Below are positions 19,175 through 28,379 of a stretch of DNA of 64,000 bases, piece by piece. Below the pieces are notes generated by a model, which was not told the origin of the DNA, did not search any database, and saw only the letters and a list, made by a program, of their open reading frames with translations. Both the position numbers and the translations under genes were made by a program. The stretch is from NCBI RefSeq assembly GCF_020150455.1, contig NZ_CP083740.1:2914001-2978000 (forward strand). The letters are read 5' to 3'. Source of the DNA: Bremerella sp. TYQ1 (GTDB lineage Bacteria; Planctomycetota; Planctomycetia; Pirellulales; Pirellulaceae). Numbering within the stretch: position 1 is the stretch's first letter; the number at the start of each line of letters is the position of its first letter.

Positions 19175-20458
19175 TTACGCCTCATCGTAACGAAACTTCG
19201 TGATCCCGCCTACGATCGTTTCGACGGCCCGCCCCTTCAGTGCTACACCATTCAGCGGGCAATTGAAGCTCTTCGAGCGGTACGAAGAGGTATCGACTGT
19301 CCAGGCATGCTCCGGATCAATGATGGTGATGTCCGCATCCGCGCCTGACTTGAGAGTTCCCTTTTCGACGCCTAGAACCTTCGCGGCATTGGTCGACATC
19401 GCCCGAATGATCGTCGGCCATTCGACTTTGCCGGTGTGAACCAAATGCGTACTTACTAGCCCAAGGGCCGTCTCAAGCCCAACCATTCCGAAGGGAGCTT
19501 CCGTAATCGCACACATCTTCTTTTCAGAAGAACGCGGGGCGTGTCCACTGGCAATAACGTCAATCGTTCCATCCCGAAGTCCGGCAATGCACGCGTCCAT
19601 ATGATCTTGCGAACGCAGGGGCGGATTCAATTTCAAACTGGTATGAAACCCGCGCATCGCATCATCGGTCATGGCGAACTGATATGCGCAAATACTTGCC
19701 GTCACACTAACGTTTCGTACCTTGGCACGACGAAGGATCTCGACAGTTCCGCTACACGAGATCGCCAAGAGATGCAGCTTTCCCCCGGTCGCTTCACAAA
19801 TACGAATATCACGAGCCGCCATCACGTCTTCGGCTTCGGCAGGCATCGGAGCAAGCCCTAGTACGGTGCTCACTTTACCATCATGCATCACGCCATCGCG
19901 AGAAAGCTCGACCATTTCCGGGCGATTTAGCACCGGGCGGCCAAACATTAGTGTGTACTCCAAGGCCCGACGAAGCAGTTCTGGATTTGAAACTGGACGT
20001 TGACCGTCGCTGAAGGCGATCGCACCTGCGTTGTGCAAGATGCCGATCTCCGCCATCTCTTCCCCTTGTCGCTCACTACTGACGCATGCGACAGGATAGA
20101 CATTGCAGTGATCCGCTTCGGAAGCCTGCCGGCCGAGATAAGTCACCGCTGCTGCGCTGTCGACAGGTGGATTCGTTTCGCTGATTGCCGCAATCGAGGT
20201 GAAGCCGCCGGCAAGCGCCGCGTATGCCGCCGATTCAATGGTTTCGTCTTCTTCGAATCCAGGCTCACGGATTTGTACGTGCAAATCAATCAACCCCGGC
20301 ACGACCAGTTTGCCGGAAGCATCGATTACCTTCATCTCGTCGGTTGGGGCCACATCGATGCCGGCGATCCGCCCCTCTTCAATCAACAGATTCGTAACGC
20401 GATCGATGTTTTGGCTTGGGTCGATTACCCGACCGTTTTGAATCAACGTTCGTAGCAT
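19175..20458 (-). CDS. Dihydroorotase-like protein lacking metal ligands (pseudo-DHOase)
   Basis: 427 residues, full length for class I dihydroorotase, with fold landmarks intact (VPGLIDLH, REPGFEEDETIES, LNPPLRSQD, EAPFGMVGLETALGL). The catalytic site is not. The HxH zinc pair is H60-V-Q62; the third metal histidine region reads PVLNRP (N178 where His is expected); the CHIST histidine is A232; the TDHAPH aspartate is G305 (SGHAPR). Four of the six usual metal ligands are therefore changed. Known non-catalytic PyrC' proteins of the Pseudomonas type pair with aspartate transcarbamoylase as structural partners. Since pyrB is 69 bases upstream, the same role is likely here, and an active pyrC should exist elsewhere. 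Confidence 0.88.
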   Translation of the reverse strand: MLRTLIQNGRVIDPSQNIDRVTNLLIEEGRIAGIDVAPTDEMKVIDASGKLVVPGLIDLHVQIREPGFEEDETIESAAYAALAGGFTSIAAISETNPPVDSAAAVTYLGRQASEADHCNVYPVACVSSERQGEEMAEIGILHNAGAIAFSDGQRPVSNPELLRRALEYTLMFGRPVLNRPEMVELSRDGVMHDGKVSTVLGLAPMPAEAEDVMAARDIRICEATGGKLHLLAISCSGTVEILRRAKVRNVSVTASICAYQFAMTDDAMRGFHTSLKLNPPLRSQDHMDACIAGLRDGTIDVIASGHAPRSSEKKMCAITEAPFGMVGLETALGLVSTHLVHTGKVEWPTIIRAMSTNAAKVLGVEKGTLKSGADADITIIDPEHAWTVDTSSYRSKSFNCPLNGVALKGRAVETIVGGITKFRYDEA

Positions 20459-20527
20459 TTTAATTCGTCCGGTCCCGTGTCGATTTCCGACGGAAACGAG
20501 GGGTAAGATTCAATCAACGAGTCCGAC

Positions 20528-21487
20528 TTACTGGGCTCGACCTTCATTGAGGAGCCACATCGCCGCCATCCGAACAGCCAGCCCGTTGTTCACTTGATGC
20601 AGAATCACCGAGTGCTCACCGTCGGCAACCTCTGGCGTGATCTCAACGCCACGATTGATCGGTCCTGGCGCCATGATCAAAATGTCAGACTTGGCTCGTT
20701 CCATTCGCTTGCGATCCATCGCATACAACAGCGCATATTCACGAACGGAGGGAAATGGTCGAGTGTACTGCCGCTCGAATTGGATTCGCAGCAAATTCAA
20801 CACGTCGCAGCGAGGCAGTATCGCATCTAAATCGTGCGAGACCTCGACGCCGTACTCTTCCCATCGGCGTGAAACCAATGTGGAAGGGCCGCAAACAATC
20901 ACGTGAGCGCCAAGTTTCTGCAGGCCCCAGATGTTCGAGCGTGCCGTACGGCTGTGGGCAATGTCGCCTACCATCGCGACCGTCTTGCCGTTCAGATCGC
21001 CGCGATGCTGACGGATCGTCAAGATGTCTAACAAGCCCTGCGTGGGGTGTTCGTGAGGGCCGTCCCCGGCATTGATCACTGCAACATCGAGGTTTTCAGC
21101 CAACATTTGCGGTGTGCCAGGCGCTTTATGCCGGCAGACCAGCGTGTCGATACACATCGACTGAATCGTCTTCGCGGTGTCGAGCAGTGTTTCGCCCTTG
21201 GACAGACTACTGCTAGACGCAGAGAACTCGATAACATCGGCCCCGAGGCGACGCGCCGCTAAGGAAAAACTGGTTCGCGTCCGCGTTGAGTCTTCAAAGA
21301 ATAGATTGACGCTCGTTCTTCCGGCGAGGACCGAAAGCTTTTTGCGGCAGTCTTGGGTGGATTCTTTGAACGCTTGAGCAACGTCGAGAAGAAGTGTAAT
21401 TTCGTCCGACGATAAACTTTCCAAATCGAGCAAATGCCGCTTTGTCCAGCGGCCCTTGAAGGGCTCGAGAAAACCAGGCGTCTCCAT
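20528..21487 (-). CDS. pyrB: Aspartate carbamoyltransferase, catalytic chain
   Basis: 319 residues from the ATG at 21487; the frame extends 16 codons further to a TTG, less likely as start. The carbamoyl-phosphate loop is STRTRTSF (S67-F74), the mobile-loop lysine is in LSKGET (K97), and HPTQGLLDILTI and the C-terminal GPINRGVEI are conserved. It makes N-carbamoyl-aspartate in pyrimidine synthesis. The gene is followed by the pseudo-dihydroorotase, the arrangement of pyrB-pyrC' complexes. Confidence 0.95.
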   Translation of the reverse strand: METPGFLEPFKGRWTKRHLLDLESLSSDEITLLLDVAQAFKESTQDCRKKLSVLAGRTSVNLFFEDSTRTRTSFSLAARRLGADVIEFSASSSSLSKGETLLDTAKTIQSMCIDTLVCRHKAPGTPQMLAENLDVAVINAGDGPHEHPTQGLLDILTIRQHRGDLNGKTVAMVGDIAHSRTARSNIWGLQKLGAHVIVCGPSTLVSRRWEEYGVEVSHDLDAILPRCDVLNLLRIQFERQYTRPFPSVREYALLYAMDRKRMERAKSDILIMAPGPINRGVEITPEVADGEHSVILHQVNNGLAVRMAAMWLLNEGRAQ

Positions 21488-21575
21488 GGAATCCCAGAAA
21501 AAGTTAGCGAATTTGGCTGGTTTTACGTTGGGCAAATTCTACGGATTCCGGCATCAACTCACAACCTGGGGAAAC

Positions 21576-21617
21576 GCAAAAACGGACGGTTCGGTGAAAA
21601 TCACCTAACCGCCCGTT
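21576..21617 (-). terminator. Intrinsic terminator after NodT-type gene
   Basis: Hairpin with arms of three 5-base blocks (AACGG / CGGTT / GGTGA with TCACC / AACCG / CCGTT) separated by single mismatches and closing an AAA loop. Read leftward, the stem is followed by TTTTTGCG. It lies 38 bases past the stop of the outer-membrane factor gene. Confidence 0.82.
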
Positions 21618-21654
21618 CTCGATTTATCGCTGCTTTCTCGAATCTACCTTGGCA

Positions 21655-23298
21655 CTAATCAACCGTTGGTGGTGGTAATGCGTCGGCAGGTCTTAGGGCA
21701 TTTTCCGGAATGGGAATATTCGGAATTAAGTTGTCATCCAGTGGGATGTCTTCTCCGTTCCCATTGGGATTCGCCGGATTGGGTTGCTCAATCACTTCGC
21801 CAGGAGGAACCGCTGTGGGGTCAGGAGCGACCGCAAACGGATCGATCCAACCACCGCCGAGGGCCTTGTATAGCGAAACCACGGCCAGGTAAATATCCCC
21901 TTCGGCGTTGGCTGCCTGGTCGTCGAGTTCGGCCTGGAATCGCTGAGCGTCCAAGAGCGTCTGGAACGGGATGATCCCACCCTTGTATTGCTCTTCGGAG
22001 ATCTCAGCCGCTGCTCGAGCCGCCAAAGCGGCTTCTCGCAGGCTTTCCGCACGACGAATGCTGTAGCGATACTGCGAAAGGGCGTCTTCCACTTCCTGAG
22101 CGGCAGTCACCACTTCGTTCTGATAGTTGTAGACCAACCCTCGCCAGCGAGCACGCTGAACTTCGATATCGCTTCTAACGCGACCGAAGTCGAGCAAACG
22201 CCAACGCATCGCCGGACCTGCAGCATAGGCGATACTTTCCGTTGTAAACCAGCGATTGAATTTGGTGGTGTCAACGGTGAACGTACCCGTAATCGTGAAC
22301 CGAGGATAAAGCTCGGAAACTGCCACGCCGATGCGTGCGGCCTGGGCGGCGAGTTGTCGTTCGGCCGAGCGGATATCAGGCCGCTGACGAATCAATTCGA
22401 TCGGCAGCCCCACAGCAATATCTTGGGGCAGCGAAGGGAATCGCTGTTGCGGGGTGATCTCTTTCGACAAATCGGATGGTGGTTCGCCCATCAGCACCGA
22501 CAGTCGGTGATACGCCAATTCCATCTCTTGTCGCAAGAGGGGAAGTCCCGCTTCCGTGCTGTACAAGTTGGACTTGGCCTGTTCGACGTCGAGCTGACTT
22601 ACCGTACCTGCCGCAAAGCGATCTTCGGTAATCTTGAGCGATTGCCGTTGGAGCTGAATATTGCGTTCGACGAATTCGATTCGACGCTGCAAAGTTCGGA
22701 CTTGGATATAGTTGGCCCCGACTTCACCTTGCAAACTGACGAGCAAGTCGTTGTGGTCTTCGATCGCCACGTCAACATCGGCATCGGCAGCTTGCAATCG
22801 ACGACGTACGCCACCGAAGATGTCGACTTCCCACGTCGCATCGAAACCAGCCGACCAGAAATTGAACGGAGGCGGATTGAAGTTCGAGAGACCGAAGCTA
22901 TTACCACTTCCCGAGGTCTTACGCCGAGTGTAGCTACCGATGCCATCGATATCGGGGAACAAGTCACCACGGACGATCCCTCGTAACGCTCGGGCTTCGG
23001 CAATTCGTTCGGCCGCTTGTCCCAATGTCAGGTTCTGTTGGGCAGTACGAACAATCATGCTTGTCAGCACAGGATCGTCGAACTTCGTCCACCAGGCGAT
23101 CGAGTCGTTAGGCGACTGACTTACCCCGGGCGGTAGTGGTGGAATCCATTCGCACTGAAATGGAGCCCCTGGATCGATATGGTCTGGTCCGACCAAGCAC
23201 CCTGTGAGCCCGATTGTGGCTGTCGCTACTGCGCCAATCACCAGCTTGCCAATGATAACTGGGATCTTGCTTTTCGATCGTGATTTTCGAATAACCAT
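21655..23298 (-). CDS. RND-type outer-membrane factor lipoprotein (NodT/OprM family)
   Basis: 547 residues from the ATG at 23298 (a TTG two codons earlier is less likely). The lipoprotein signal ends at LTGC (about C34). Two TolC/OEP repeats follow, with typical signatures: WWTKFDDPVLTSMI, LTLGQAAERIAEARA, ATWEVDIFGGVRRRLQAADAD, LDVEQAKSNLYSTEA, LIRQRPDIRSAERQLAAQAARIGVA and an EEQYKGGIIPFQTLLDAQR repeat. It would form the trimeric outer-membrane channel of a drug- or metal-efflux pump. No RND pump or membrane-fusion gene is adjacent, so its partners must be encoded elsewhere. A Pro/Asn-rich tail ends the protein. Confidence 0.93.
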   Translation of the reverse strand: MVIRKSRSKSKIPVIIGKLVIGAVATATIGLTGCLVGPDHIDPGAPFQCEWIPPLPPGVSQSPNDSIAWWTKFDDPVLTSMIVRTAQQNLTLGQAAERIAEARALRGIVRGDLFPDIDGIGSYTRRKTSGSGNSFGLSNFNPPPFNFWSAGFDATWEVDIFGGVRRRLQAADADVDVAIEDHNDLLVSLQGEVGANYIQVRTLQRRIEFVERNIQLQRQSLKITEDRFAAGTVSQLDVEQAKSNLYSTEAGLPLLRQEMELAYHRLSVLMGEPPSDLSKEITPQQRFPSLPQDIAVGLPIELIRQRPDIRSAERQLAAQAARIGVAVSELYPRFTITGTFTVDTTKFNRWFTTESIAYAAGPAMRWRLLDFGRVRSDIEVQRARWRGLVYNYQNEVVTAAQEVEDALSQYRYSIRRAESLREAALAARAAAEISEEQYKGGIIPFQTLLDAQRFQAELDDQAANAEGDIYLAVVSLYKALGGGWIDPFAVAPDPTAVPPGEVIEQPNPANPNGNGEDIPLDDNLIPNIPIPENALRPADALPPPTVD

Positions 23299-23668
23299 TC
23301 GCAAGCTAACCTTTTACTTTGAGATAGTTCACCTCCCAAGGAGATAACCGCCAGAAACGTTATCGGTGGAATAATCATGTCAAGTTGCAGATGAACTTTG
23401 CCGGACATACGGGTCACTCAATCGTTAATCTTGACGATAGTAACGACAGCATCTGTTGCATGGATTGCAACTGTTTTGCCCCCAGACGGGGCAGGCGATT
23501 GAGGAGAAGTCTCGCTGCTAGCTTGAAATAAGCTGCCCAACTTAACTAATCGGAATTTTCGCGCAGATCAACTCAACCCCGGGGATCTCTTCAACCGATA
23601 TCGCTGAATGAGACCGTGCGCAAGAAATCGCCGCTCAATCACTCCCCCGCTCACTCACTTCACAACGG
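23299..23668. other. Divergent promoter region
   Basis: 370 bases between the outer-membrane factor (minus) and the lipoprotein gene (plus). It contains a small G/C hairpin at 23477-23493 (TGCCCC, loop CAGAC, GGGGCA) with no T-run. No coding potential or RNA gene seen. Confidence 0.45.
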
Positions 23669-24172
23669 ATGGTGAGGATGAACCAACAACTTCCCCTGTT
23701 TACGCTTCCGGTCCTGGCCATCATTTTGCTCGGCAGCGGCTGCAGCATGGTGCCGAAAACTGACGCCGTAGCGACACCAAACCAAGCCGCAGGTCCTCCG
23801 AATCAACCGATGATCTTGGTCGAATTCCAGGCCCCAGGCGAAGCGTCGACAACGCAGCGTATTCCGCTGTCGTCTGCTCCAACGCTACAAGCAGCTGTTC
23901 AGCAGACCCAAGCCAATGAGAAGTATGATCGCTTTCATATTGCGATCTCACGACTTCCCCAACATCCCGGTGCTCAGCCGCAGAAGTTGGTCTCGCAATA
24001 TGATCACCGAAGCGAGCAGATACCCTTCGAGTACGACTACCAATTACGCCCAGGCGACCGTGTCGTTATCGTAAAAGATCCAACCGATACGATGGATGAC
24101 CTGCTCGGCAGCATCGTCGGTCCGCTGCGAATGGCGGCCGGACGAGAGCCTTTGAACAAGTCGCCCTTCTAA
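23669..24172 (+). CDS. Lipoprotein with possible SLBB/polysaccharide-export-like C-terminus
   Basis: 167 residues with a lipobox at LLGSGC (about C25). The start may be the ATG at 23669 or the ATG 9 bases later. The middle is Pro/Gln-rich. The C-terminal third contains FEYDYQLRPGDRVVIVKDPTD, resembling the xLxPGDxVxV strand of SLBB/polysaccharide-export proteins, but no full domain can be claimed. It is transcribed divergently from the outer-membrane factor and has its own terminator. Confidence 0.75.
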   Translation: MVRMNQQLPLFTLPVLAIILLGSGCSMVPKTDAVATPNQAAGPPNQPMILVEFQAPGEASTTQRIPLSSAPTLQAAVQQTQANEKYDRFHIAISRLPQHPGAQPQKLVSQYDHRSEQIPFEYDYQLRPGDRVVIVKDPTDTMDDLLGSIVGPLRMAAGREPLNKSPF

Positions 24173-24198
24173 GACAGTAGAGAATCTCTGAAGACATC

Positions 24199-24238
24199 GA
24201 GCGTGCCGCAATCAACGAATTGCAGCACGCTTTTTTTA
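24199..24238 (+). terminator. Intrinsic terminator after lipoprotein gene
   Basis: Arms AGCGTGC and GCACGCT, with an inner CGCAAT/ATTGCA-type pairing and an ACGA-type loop, are followed by TTTTTTTATT on the plus strand. It sits 27 bases past the lipoprotein stop and abuts the stop of the convergent permease gene. Confidence 0.88.
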
Positions 24239-24239
24239 T

Positions 24240-25931
24240 TTAGTACGAGACGCGCCAACGCGTTCGGAAGAGCCACACCATCACGCCGAACATAATAGCG
24301 TTAAGACCGACCGCTAACCCCATAAAGATACCGAAGCGGAACCAATCGCCGGGGTTGTCAGTCGCACCGTCCAAATCAACTTTCAGCGGAACGTCCCACA
24401 ATGCAGAAAAGGGACTGATCAGGGTTAACTGACGCGAGAACTCGGCCACGACGGTAATCGGAGGTGGCTCCGGATCGGCCGTAGAAGCCGATGTATAATC
24501 TACCACGGCAGTCTCAGCCGCTGGCGTAAATGCCAGTTGAGCAAAGTAATCGAACGCCAATGTGCCGCAAAACAGTGCGATAATCACCAAGTAGGTACAC
24601 ATCAGGCTGTGCGATGTTTTTCGGAACAACACCGAGCAAAACAGTGCCAACATCGACGTAGTGATGCAAGTGATCAAGATCACCGAGAGATAAGCTAACA
24701 CCGATATCCAGTTGGTCCAGTAATACGGCACCATCACGCAAGCCAACAGCAGCGGCCATAGCAGAAAACCGGTCAATACGCTGGAGACACGAAACCCTGC
24801 GACCAGCTTCCCGGATAGAATCTGCCAAGGCGAAATCTCGGTCGTCAAAAGCAGGTCGAGCGTTTCGCGTTCACGTTCCGATGTGATACTACCGGCCGAG
24901 AACACGGGGCCAACCAAGATGTTGAACAGAATCACATACGCCATGTAAAGCGGCGCGTACTGTGGCTTGAAATACAGGCAAACGGCCATCAAAGGAATTG
25001 CCAGGAACATGCTGATCTGGATCACCAGCCGCAGCATCAACGTTCCTTGAGCGAAAATCTCGCTGTGGATTTCCTTGTCATAAACCGGGTTCTTGTTGTC
25101 GTCGAGCAGCTGGGTGCGTTTCGGCGGAGCGAAGAGACGATCAGGAAACTGATCGCGCTGAATCACCAAGCCGACCGCTTCTCGAGCCTCTTTCTCTAAG
25201 TCGACGACATCCTTCCCTTCACTACCGACGTCGTGCGGATAAAGGAGCGTGCGAGCAGTATAGAGAGACAGCAATAAGATCGTTGCCGCAGCTGCCGCAG
25301 GCACAGTCATCAACAGAACGATCAGACGCAGTCCGCCGTTCTCGCCGAGCATCTGCCAGACAAACGCACCAGCCAGGGCGATGGGAAGAATCAGCAAGTA
25401 GGAAACAACGAGCGAAGAGGATGTCCTCGCAAAAAAGCTGCTGCACGCCACGCTGATCATGCCGAACGTCGCCACAGCCACCATCAAAATAGCATACGCT
25501 GCGAGCAATTCGTACAGCGAAACACCACCCAGCGGCAAACACAACATCACGATCGGAAGCGATGTGAAAATCAGCAATGCCAAGTGAGCGAGCGATGCGA
25601 GAAGTTTGCCGATGACAATCGCCCCAGGCTTGAGTGGACTCGCCAAGAGCATTTCATAGGTTTTTCGTTCTTTCTCGCCGGTGAGCGTTCCGGAGGCGAA
25701 GCTCGGCGCCATCAGCGATGCCAATACAAATTGTCCGAGAAAAAACAAATCGAACAATCGCCGTGCTGCTTCCTGATCGGTCGAAAGATCGAGTCGTTCG
25801 ACCTGAGGCCACGCAAAGTAGACAATCGCGGCCAACAACATCTGGTAAGCAAGCAACAACAAGAATGCTCTTGCCGTACGCAAGTTCACTAACAGTTCGC
25901 GCTGAAGGACCGGATTCTCGAGAAGATACAT
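24240..25931 (-). CDS. Double-length ABC-2 family permease
   Basis: 563 residues from the ATG at 25931, which has AAGGG about 10 bases upstream; a TTG three codons earlier is possible. About 12 membrane helices in two similar halves. Each half has the ABC-2 loop: SGTLTGEKERKTYEMLLASP then a KLLASL helix (about 80-115), and AGSITSERERETLDLLLTTE then a KLVAGF helix (about 340-375). It looks like two fused permease subunits that could form a complete transmembrane pore alone. No ATP-binding subunit lies beside it. Planctomycetes often encode such large ABC-2 permeases; the substrate is unknown. Confidence 0.85.
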   Translation of the reverse strand: MYLLENPVLQRELLVNLRTARAFLLLLAYQMLLAAIVYFAWPQVERLDLSTDQEAARRLFDLFFLGQFVLASLMAPSFASGTLTGEKERKTYEMLLASPLKPGAIVIGKLLASLAHLALLIFTSLPIVMLCLPLGGVSLYELLAAYAILMVAVATFGMISVACSSFFARTSSSLVVSYLLILPIALAGAFVWQMLGENGGLRLIVLLMTVPAAAAATILLLSLYTARTLLYPHDVGSEGKDVVDLEKEAREAVGLVIQRDQFPDRLFAPPKRTQLLDDNKNPVYDKEIHSEIFAQGTLMLRLVIQISMFLAIPLMAVCLYFKPQYAPLYMAYVILFNILVGPVFSAGSITSERERETLDLLLTTEISPWQILSGKLVAGFRVSSVLTGFLLWPLLLACVMVPYYWTNWISVLAYLSVILITCITTSMLALFCSVLFRKTSHSLMCTYLVIIALFCGTLAFDYFAQLAFTPAAETAVVDYTSASTADPEPPPITVVAEFSRQLTLISPFSALWDVPLKVDLDGATDNPGDWFRFGIFMGLAVGLNAIMFGVMVWLFRTRWRVSY

Positions 25932-26151
25932 TCGTGGCAAACCCTTACCAGATAAGGCACTCGGCAGCTCGCCGTCCGGCGAGGCTTGCCTATTCTAATC
26001 GTCTGCCGGAAGCCAATGCTACCCTTTGGCCAGAATAGCCATCGGCACTCTGGACAGCCAAATAATGTCAAATTAACGAAACCGTAGACCTCTCCGCGCA
26101 TCGAAAGATTGTAGTGATCCTTAGTTTCGATGTTTAATCCTGAAGTAATCA

Positions 26152-26985
26152 ATGATGTCCAATCTGGAACCAAACAGTCAGAACGCGAAGCCCGAAACCC
26201 ATGCTCGTCGACAATTCTTCGGTCTTGCCGCTGGTGGTGCCGCAGCCACTTTAATGGCTACCCACACGTCGACTGCCGCTCAACCCACCACCCCAGGTGA
26301 AACCATGAAACGCCCTGAAATACTCTTTTTTGACGTGAACGAATCACTGCTCGATCTTACGGCGATGAAGAAGTCGGTTGGCGATGCGCTTCAGGGTCGC
26401 ACCGAGCTCCTGCCACTTTGGTTCTCGACGATGCTTCATTACTCGCTGGTTTCAACGGTCGCCGATCAGTATCAAGATTTCGGTGTGATTGGTGCCGCGG
26501 CTCTGCAAATGGTCGCGAAGAACAACGGCATCGAACTGAGTGAAGCAGACGCCAAAGCGGCGATCGCGCCCATTCGTTCGCTACCTCCCCATCCTGATGT
26601 CGCGCCTGCGTTGAAAGCGCTGAAAGAGGCCGGTTTCCGAATGGTCACGCTGACGAACTCTTCCAACAGTGGTGTCACTGCGCAGATGGAGAACGCCGGA
26701 CTCACGCACTTCTTTGAGAAGCGTTTGAGCATCGAAGACATTCAGATGTTCAAGCCACATACCCATGCCTACAAATGGGCAGCGCGAAAGATGGAGGTCG
26801 ATCCTTCACAGTGCATGCTGGTCGCCGCCCACGGCTGGGACGTTGCGGGAGCCCTTTGGGCCGGTTGGCGAGCCGCGTTTATTTCTCGACCAGGGGCTCA
26901 ACTCTTCCCCTTGGCCGAGACGCCTGAGATCAACAAACCAGACCTTCTCCAGATATCTAAAGATCTCATTCAATTGCCGGCTTAG
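26152..26985 (+). CDS. Tat-targeted haloacid-dehalogenase (type II-like) protein
   Basis: 277 residues. A Tat-type signal (RRQFFGLAAGGAAATLMA, about 19-36) precedes a HAD domain. The nucleophile is D61 in FFDVNESLLDL; motif II is VTLTNSSNSG; the motif III lysine is in MFKPHTHAYKW; and the VAAHGWDVAGA motif is typical of L-2-haloacid dehalogenases. Cytoplasmic type II dehalogenases are about 220-230 residues; the extra 50 here are the export signal and linker. Start is ATG at 26152 or the next codon. Substrate is unconfirmed. A periplasmic or Tat-anchored location is unusual for this family. Confidence 0.87.
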   Translation: MMSNLEPNSQNAKPETHARRQFFGLAAGGAAATLMATHTSTAAQPTTPGETMKRPEILFFDVNESLLDLTAMKKSVGDALQGRTELLPLWFSTMLHYSLVSTVADQYQDFGVIGAAALQMVAKNNGIELSEADAKAAIAPIRSLPPHPDVAPALKALKEAGFRMVTLTNSSNSGVTAQMENAGLTHFFEKRLSIEDIQMFKPHTHAYKWAARKMEVDPSQCMLVAAHGWDVAGALWAGWRAAFISRPGAQLFPLAETPEINKPDLLQISKDLIQLPA

Positions 26986-27372
26986 CCTCCAATCGCTTGC
27001 CATCTTCAAAATCTGCGATTTCTTAAAAGTGCTTTCTGGCAAACGCATTAGCACATCGATTAGGCAAGCCCCTGCACACTCGCCCAAGGAGATGGCAATT
27101 GCCACTCCTTTAGGGTAGACGCTGATTTCACGATCGAAACGGCCGGTTTTATTTCTCGAGAAACTGAGGCGATCACGAGGGCGCGGATTCTCCCTTGTAG
27201 ATGGAATTAAGGAATAGAAATCCCGCTTGTCTAATTAAGCGCAATCCCAAGCCGGGTAACCGCATCCTCTCTGCGGCGACAAGCAGCTCAATTGGAACGC
27301 GGTTTGATTAGCTAGGTAGCAGAGCAATTTGAGATCCTTGTTTCTGTCAAAGCTTTTTGCCGGAGTTTTATT
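26986..27372. other. Intergenic region upstream of DUF1559 gene
   Basis: 387 bases between the dehalogenase-like gene and the DUF1559 gene, same strand. It presumably holds the DUF1559 promoter. No clear terminator, RNA gene or repeat seen. Confidence 0.4.
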
Positions 27373-28377
27373 TTGACGATGACCCGTTCCACACGAGGTG
27401 GTTTTTCACTGGTCGAACTCTTAGTCGTGCTGGCCGTCATTGGTGTTTTGGTTGCCTTGCTACTGCCGGCTGTGCAACAAGCACGTGAAACTTCGCGCCG
27501 GATGGCGTGCACCAACAATATGAAGCAGTTGGGAATTGCACTGCACGTTTATCACGACACGCATTTGGTATTCCCTTATCGCGAAGGGGGATATGGCCGG
27601 CACCAACATAACGGCGGAACGATTGCCCCTTACCAACGGCTTTCGGGCTTTGTTGCTTTGCTTCCTTACTTAGAACAAAACGCGGTTGCTAACGAAGTTC
27701 AATCCAACGGCCAGTCGAAGACGCCTTGGGATGATTGGCAGCCATGGCAAACCAGCTTTTCCTCGCTGCTTTGTCCTTCCAGTCCCCCACATATGTCCAA
27801 CGACGCCATTGCCGACTCCAACTACACCTTCTGTGCAGGCGATTCGACCGATACGGAATCGCTCGATCCACGAGGCATTTTCGGGCTGGTCAAACACACT
27901 AAGATTTCCGACATCACCGACGGTACAAGCAATACGTTGGCACTCTCGGAACATGGCTTGCCCACGAGTAGCCGAGATATTTTCAACGTAAACTATGGCA
28001 GCGATCCTGCGACGCCAGCGGAGTGTGCGTTGACATTCGATCCGTTCAGTGGCTACGAACATGCGGTCAGTGCGCCAGGCAGCCGTTGGACCGATGGTGG
28101 TTCAGCATTCAGTGCAATGAATACCTGCCTTCCCCCCAATCGTCCTCAATGTGCATTCGCAAATCATGATGCTCAGGACGGTTTTTATACGGCTTCGAGC
28201 TATCACCCTGGCGGTGTCATGGCAACGTTCGCGGATGGTTCGGTTCGGTTTATCACGGAAACGATCGATGCCGGCAACCAAGGGGCTGAACCTGTTGCGT
28301 CAGGTCCAAGTCCTTACGGTGTCTGGGGCTCGATGGGCAGCAAGAGCGGCGGCGAATACACACCAGGAAGCGAATAA
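27373..28377 (+). CDS. DUF1559 pilin-like secreted protein
   Basis: 334 residues. A type IV pilin-like N-terminus (GGFSLVELLVVLAVIGVLVA) is followed by LLPAVQQARETSRR and TNNMKQLGIALHVYHD, diagnostic of the planctomycete DUF1559 family. The C-terminal H-x9-DG motif is present (HPGGVMATFADGSVRFI). These proteins are exported with a class III prepilin signal and form large paralogous families in planctomycetes; their function is not known. Start could be TTG at 27373 (GGAG 7 bases upstream) or ATG at 27379. The next gene begins 2 bases after the stop, so the two are an operon. Confidence 0.93.
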   Translation: MTMTRSTRGGFSLVELLVVLAVIGVLVALLLPAVQQARETSRRMACTNNMKQLGIALHVYHDTHLVFPYREGGYGRHQHNGGTIAPYQRLSGFVALLPYLEQNAVANEVQSNGQSKTPWDDWQPWQTSFSSLLCPSSPPHMSNDAIADSNYTFCAGDSTDTESLDPRGIFGLVKHTKISDITDGTSNTLALSEHGLPTSSRDIFNVNYGSDPATPAECALTFDPFSGYEHAVSAPGSRWTDGGSAFSAMNTCLPPNRPQCAFANHDAQDGFYTASSYHPGGVMATFADGSVRFITETIDAGNQGAEPVASGPSPYGVWGSMGSKSGGEYTPGSE

Positions 28378-28379
28378 GG

